From: Tritrichomonas musculus
Taxonomy: Eukaryota; Parabasalia; Tritrichomonadida; Tritrichomonadidae
Direction: 5' to 3'
Assembly (NCBI GenBank): GCA_039105265.1
Contig: JAPFFF010000028.1
Span: 1,054,001-1,118,000 of the forward strand
DNA length: 64,000 bases
A program made the position numbers and the translations under genes. Positions within the stretch are counted from its first letter, which is position 1, and each line of letters begins with the position of its first letter. The notes below the pieces were generated by a model. That model was given only the letters and a program-made list of their open reading frames with translations. It was not told the origin of the DNA and did no database searches. Shown one piece after another: positions 59,430-64,000 of this stretch.

Positions 59430-61330
59430 CTATTTTTTAGATTCGACCAAATAAGTCAAAACAGTACCTTTTTTAATCTCAATTTGGCCCCTTTCCTTAA
59501 TAACAAAACTTCCACCATAAATGAGCTCGTATGTTGATCTAGATATGTGAACTTTCATTAGGACTCCGTGATGTTCCATTTGCTGGGCCATATTAATTGC
59601 CGGACCCAAGATTTCAAAAGTAGGCTTCTCAGTACCAAGGACACCAGCCACAATAGGACGACCAGTATTCACACCGACTCTAATTCTCTAAGACAAGTTC
59701 ATTTCCTTATTATTTTCTTCAATAGCTTGAATAGCTTCCAGACCGAATTCTACGGTTTCTTTAGCATGTATAGCAGCCTGATTAATTTCGACGAAAATTC
59801 CGCCAGAACACATGTAACAATCACCGATACATTTAATTTTGGTCATTGTTCCATGCGTTGCTAACAAAGCATCGTATTTTCTGAAGAGAGCATTCAAAGT
59901 AGACATGACCATTGCAGCCGTGTTTGAAGCACACCAAGGAGTAAACTCGACGATATCAAGGAATAAAATACTGGCTGATTGGACACCAAAACTAATGTTT
60001 TTCTCTCCATCTTGAACTCTCTTGACGAGATTTGGCGGAAGAATGGACGATCGCAAATGATCGCTTTTTGCTCTTTCTTCAGCAATCAAAGTGTTGTAAA
60101 GGACAGCTTGTGTTTCATCACGTGTAACAATGACGCTGTTGTTACCAATCTTGCTGACATGGATACCAAGAAAAAACTTATTATTATCACCCGGCTTTTT
60201 GAATTCAATTTTGGCAACTGAATCATCCTTATCAAAAAGTTCATGTGTATCACCAACGATTAACGGCGATTTTGTAAAGAACTCTTGAGCAGCATTTCCA
60301 ACAATCTCTTTTGAATCTACTCCGTAAATTCTTTCTGTCGATTTGTTTACACTGAAAACTTTATAGGATGAGTTGCAAACAATGACGCTGTCTGGAATGC
60401 TTTGCACAATTGAGTCGAAGAAAAGACTATTGTGCGATGAGCCATCTTTGACTTGCGATGAGAAATCGCCAGATAAAATTCTCATGATTGGATGATTTTG
60501 CAAGATTGAGCTCGGCGGACATTGCGTGAGCAACGAAAGAGCAAATTTAATTTTCTTTTCAGATGAAATAACTTGGTTTATGATGATAATCAGAACAATG
60601 AAAGCAAGCACTAAGAAGACAATAACAGTGGCAAGTCTTGGTGGAATAATTCCATTCAAATTATGAAGCATTTCAGGAATGATGTTATCAAACATTGGGT
60701 ACAATTTACTGTAAATGCCCATCGTCATCATATTCCACAATTGTGCATAATTCTCATCAGAACCGTTGACCTTCAGATGGCATCCGTCACCAATTGGTGT
60801 GACAATTTCAGAAAGAAGAGCTTAAACAAATTCAATTGAATGCTCATTGGATAACAGCTGAAGTAATCAGGTGGACCTTCACTCATATTCACGTTATTGA
60901 ATCAGCGAGGAACTTCATCTGCTTATGAAGACTTGACTTGAGAACCAGGACTGGACAAAAGATAGGCAATAACAAGAACGGCGAAATATATGAATAATAT
61001 ATTGATATAATGGATGGAATATAATGCGGAAGCTTGGCTGCTTTTTTGTAGTAGAAAGCTGAAGTCATAATTAATATGAAAAAATTCAAGTATATTGATT
61101 GCTCAGTAAATAAATTCAACCCCAACAGAGGCATCTCTTCTGTTTTTTACAGGGATAATATTAAAAAATTCTCATAAGCTCTACCACTTGATTTATTTGG
61201 GTCCCATATCATATTATTTGCAGCACATATACATTGGCCAAACTGTAATATCTTCATGCATTGGAAAAAAATATGGAACGACAGAATCGAGGTACGAAAA
61301 AAGATTGAAAAAATGACTGGTTAAGATTTT
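59430..61330 (-). pseudogene. Adenylyl/guanylyl cyclase pseudogene
   Basis: The central frame (59688 to about 60740) has a membrane segment (VIVFLVLAFIVLIIIINQVI), a PAS-like region (SIPDSVIVCNSSYKVFSVNK) and most of a class III cyclase domain, with metal-site FLDIVEFT and KCIGDCYMCSGG. A TAG at 59688-59690 cuts the domain; the rest (VGVNTGRPIVAGVLGTEKPT, then FEILGPAINMAQQ) continues in the same frame to 59430. Upstream there is no ATG; a TAA and frame changes separate it from membrane-protein remnants up to about 61330. Known: trichomonads have large families of cyclases with an extracellular part, PAS and catalytic domain. This copy is decayed. Confidence 0.8.
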
Positions 61331-61694
61331 TATATAGGATTGCTTAACCATACCATTGTAATTATCAGGATTATTCGGATTTACCACAGCCATATTTGAT
61401 GTAAATGAAATTGTATAATTTTGTGAAAAAAAAAAGATGGATTTTCTTAAAATTTCTACAGAAAATAAAATTAATTATCTATACGCTTTAACTTTTTGAA
61501 AGGTTATTTATTAATAATAATTCGGCCGATTTTTTGAATCATTCAAATTCACCGTCCTCTTTTTGGTAAAAAGCAAAATGATATATTATTTAATTTTTGT
61601 TTATCTTATATGAATAACAATTATTACTTTAAGTTTTACTTGCTTGTTCATTTTAAAGCCATTTGAGATTGTATAGAAATAATATTCGGAAATA
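61331..61694. other. AT-rich region
   Basis: No gene was recognised between the cyclase remnant and the MITE. Confidence 0.4.
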
Positions 61695-62308
61695 CAGTCT
61701 CTTCGGGATTATAACGGAAATGCCCACTTTAATAACGGAAAAGTTGATTATGATAACGGAAAAATTCAATTTCATTACGGAAAGTGCAACCTTTTTTTGT
61801 GAAAATCTTTTTTATAAAACATTCATTAAAAAATCATGGCTAATTTAATAAATTTTAAATAAAAAGATTTAAAATCATCATAAATACGGAATAGATATCG
61901 AAAATGGGAAAGTAAACATAAAGAAACTTTTTTTCAAAAAATATCATCAAAAATTTTTCTCATAAAAATTGAATTTAATGGAAAATATTTAAGAATAATA
62001 CTTAATATAAACTATTGGCATCTGAAAATTACTAAAAATATTCAATTAATCTATTTTGTAAATATTATTTGTAAGTTGATGTAAGAATATATAATTAGAA
62101 AACATTCATAAGGCAACATATATTTGATATATTGGAAATTTGATTAAAAAATTTATATAAATCATGATTTTTTAAGTGATTGCTTTTTCAAAAAAAATTT
62201 CACAAAAAAATGGTTACTCTTTCCGTAATGAAATTGAATTTTTCCGTAATCATAATGAACATTTCCGTTATTAAAGTGGATATTTCCGTTATAATCCCGA
62301 AAAGACTG
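61695..62308. mobile_element. MITE with 21-bp-phased subterminal motifs
   Basis: 614 bp with inverted repeats of roughly 160 bp starting CAGTCTCTTCGGGATTATAA (left) and CAGTCTTTTCGGGATTATAA (right, reverse complement). ACGGAA occurs at 61714, 61735, 61756 and 61777, exactly 21 bp apart; the right end mirrors this (62226, 62247, 62268, 62289). A flanking AAATA (61690-61694 and 62309-62313) may be a 5-bp duplication. The short open frame over the left end is a by-product. No transposase; superfamily not assigned. Confidence 0.75.
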
Positions 62309-62640
62309 AAATAATTTGAAAAAATTGTAATATCTTAATAATATTGAGTTTATTTACTTTTATTATTGAAGAAATTTATTAAATATACTTTTTACCATTT
62401 AATTAACTCAAAAGTATGAGAAAATATAAGTAAATACGAAAACCATTTTTGTGATAAGAAATAATTTTATAATTTTCAGATTTGAGCATTTATTATTTTA
62501 TATTTTTGAATCAATTTATAATAATACTCTCAATTAAATTCAAAAGGATTCTTAATATAAACTAATTTTGTATACCGATAAAAATTTTCATATTGAAAAT
62601 ATTAATTATTTCTGAAAATAAAAAATGAAATAACAAATTC
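62309..62640. other. Leader region of the acyltransferase gene
   Basis: AT-rich; no other feature was recognised. Confidence 0.4.
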
Positions 62641-63639
62641 ATGGTATTTACTTTATTTTTATTAATGCTTTGGGATTCAACACCACATCAAGATGAAAAG
62701 TATACACATCAAACCAAATTAAGTTCAGTTACAGAAGAAGAATTCATAGAAAATACTGTTCCATGGGTTGCCACTTGGAAAGATCGTGCAATTCAACTCT
62801 TCTTTTTCATTGTGTTTTTCGGTTGGTTACGTTTTCTTCTTCTCTTAATGATTACAATTTTATATGTAATTATAATGTTACCAGTTATCCTATTTTGTAA
62901 TTCTCCAAAAATTTGCAAATATACAGTTGGTCCAGGAATTGTCATTACTAGAATCTATTTCCGTTTCTTATTCTTCTTCCTTGGATGCTTCATTATCAAA
63001 AAGAAAGGTAAATTAGATCCAAATGCAAGATGCATTATTTATAATCATAATACTTTAATAGATGGACTTTTAATTTACATGTATCAACCATTCAAAGTTA
63101 TAGTTCTTGATAAAGAAAAGCATGTTCCAATTATCGGACAGATTTTAACCTCATGCGGATCAGTATTCGTTGATCGTTCTAAACATGGCGGCTTATCAAA
63201 AGTTATAACTGAATACTTAAGTGAAAAACGCGATATGCCACTTTCAATTGCTCCAGAAGGTCGTACAAATAAAGGATTCTTCATGCTTTCATTCAGAACA
63301 GGAGCATTCATTGCTGATGCACCAATCCAGCCAGTTACACTTCGTTACAGAAACTTCCTTCCATTTGGGAGAACAGGAATCATCTGGACTTACGCTCAAC
63401 CACTCGAATGGCTCATCAGAGTTTTCTCCATGCCTTTCTGCATTGTTGAAATGGACTTTTTACCAGTTGTTCAGGGTCCTGAATTTTATGAAAAGTCACC
63501 TGCTGATAAAGCTCTCTATTGCAACCTTTTAATGGCAAATAATCTTGGAGTGAAGGCTTCTGACCGTAGCACTCGTTATTACTATCATGATAAAAATGCC
63601 AAATCACAACCACAACCACAACAACCACAAACTAACTGA
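62641..63639 (+). CDS. PlsC-type membrane acyltransferase (LPLAT family)
   Basis: 332 residues. Two hydrophobic segments at about 52-90 and one at 100-118, then the acyltransferase domain: block I NHNTLID (His136, Asp141), a VFVDRS motif near 178, block III PEGRTNKG (205-212) and a block IV-like region around APIQPVTLRY. This matches lysophospholipid/1-acylglycerol-3-phosphate acyltransferases of the LPCAT type. Known: the His-X4-Asp pair transfers acyl from acyl-CoA to a lysolipid. Inferred: ER-membrane phospholipid synthesis or remodelling. A Gln/Pro-rich tail ends the protein. The ATG follows TTC directly. Confidence 0.87.
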   Translation: MVFTLFLLMLWDSTPHQDEKYTHQTKLSSVTEEEFIENTVPWVATWKDRAIQLFFFIVFFGWLRFLLLLMITILYVIIMLPVILFCNSPKICKYTVGPGIVITRIYFRFLFFFLGCFIIKKKGKLDPNARCIIYNHNTLIDGLLIYMYQPFKVIVLDKEKHVPIIGQILTSCGSVFVDRSKHGGLSKVITEYLSEKRDMPLSIAPEGRTNKGFFMLSFRTGAFIADAPIQPVTLRYRNFLPFGRTGIIWTYAQPLEWLIRVFSMPFCIVEMDFLPVVQGPEFYEKSPADKALYCNLLMANNLGVKASDRSTRYYYHDKNAKSQPQPQQPQTN

Positions 63640-64000
63640 AGAAAATCAATAATGTATTTATTGTATAAAATATAGATTTTTGATTAATAATTTACATTTT
63701 ATTTGTTTAAAGAAAATAATTTGAATAAAAACTTAGATTTAATTTTTATTAAAATCAAACATAACAATTGATATCAAACAGGCCTGTTGATCAAAATCAT
63801 TGCGTGATTGATAAAAAAAAAAAAAAAGATCGAAAAAACCTGTATCGCCTGATTCGAACTAGAATCTTTGCGATTTTTTCAAAGGCATATATATATATAT
63901 TATATTGATTATTTTGTAAAATATTTTATTTTAAAATTACATCGCTTTTTATTCAATGGAAGATTGGTTCTGATTTTGCTATTACTAATCCGTTATGAAT
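63640..64000. other. AT-rich downstream region
   Basis: Contains a TA microsatellite near 63887 and a decayed tRNA-like T-arm string near 63848-63870 on the - strand. No gene was recognised. Confidence 0.4.

Noticed and set aside
61663-61848. 61-codon protein with repeated ITEK motif
   Set aside because: It translates the 21-bp-phased subterminal motifs of the MITE.
63830-63900. tRNA gene on the - strand
   Set aside because: A T-loop-like string (GTTCGAATC) followed by a T-run is present, but the T stem has mismatches and no acceptor, D or anticodon stems can be drawn. At best a decayed fragment.

Overview
The window looks like a nuclear contig from a parabasalid protist. An AT-rich trichomonad of the Tritrichomonas type fits best, but the species cannot be fixed from this sequence. 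Evidence: an intron with the trichomonad signals (GTATGT at the 5' end, GCTAACACGCAG at the 3' end), TCA initiators close to start codons, BspA-type leucine-rich repeat genes, TKL-type kinases fused to Sel1 repeats, a tRNA-Val, several classes of decayed DNA transposon, and a 20-kb Maverick/Polinton-type element.

Layout. 1-18 kb: a Ser/Phe-repeat membrane protein (5' end probably outside the window), an intron-containing FCP1/SCP-like phosphatase, broken ankyrin and BspA genes, a Ser-rich protein, two head-to-head AIG1/IAN-like GTPases, and two kinase-Sel1 genes. The first kinase-Sel1 gene is split by one extra T; the second carries 16 near-identical 108-bp repeats. 18.5-24 kb: a gene-free transposon graveyard with a mariner-like element (TA duplication), a hAT-like element nested in one of its ends (8-bp duplication), and a MULE-like MITE (9-bp duplication, about 234-bp inverted repeats).

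24.77-44.89 kb: a 20,125-bp virus-like element, bounded by 61-bp imperfect terminal inverted repeats and a perfect 5-bp ATTAT duplication, inserted into a host gene made of 126-bp tandem repeats. Its left half carries integrase, packaging ATPase, a double-jelly-roll-type major capsid protein and several accessory genes on the + strand. Its right half, mostly on the - strand, carries an archaeo-eukaryotic primase and an SF3 helicase, a fibre-like protein, a very large structural-type protein, a basic protein and a NUMOD4/HNH endonuclease. No protein-primed DNA polymerase B and no adenain-type protease are visible. The primase-helicase cassette is bracketed by inverted, iteron-like repeats. Three of its longest coding units each contain one in-frame TAA followed by coding-like sequence. 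The integrase has Asn where the catalytic Glu should be. The copy may therefore be a recent fossil, may depend on other copies, or may use stop-codon readthrough.

45-64 kb: the detached 5' part of the interrupted host gene, a BspA-like gene with a frame break, a polo-like kinase, a decayed transposase-like gene, tRNA-Val(GAC), a metallo-beta-lactamase-fold hydrolase of bacterial type, an ankyrin protein ending in a CaaX box, an adenylyl cyclase pseudogene, a MITE with subterminal motifs every 21 bp, and a PlsC-type acyltransferase.

All functional statements come from motifs read by eye; no database search was possible.
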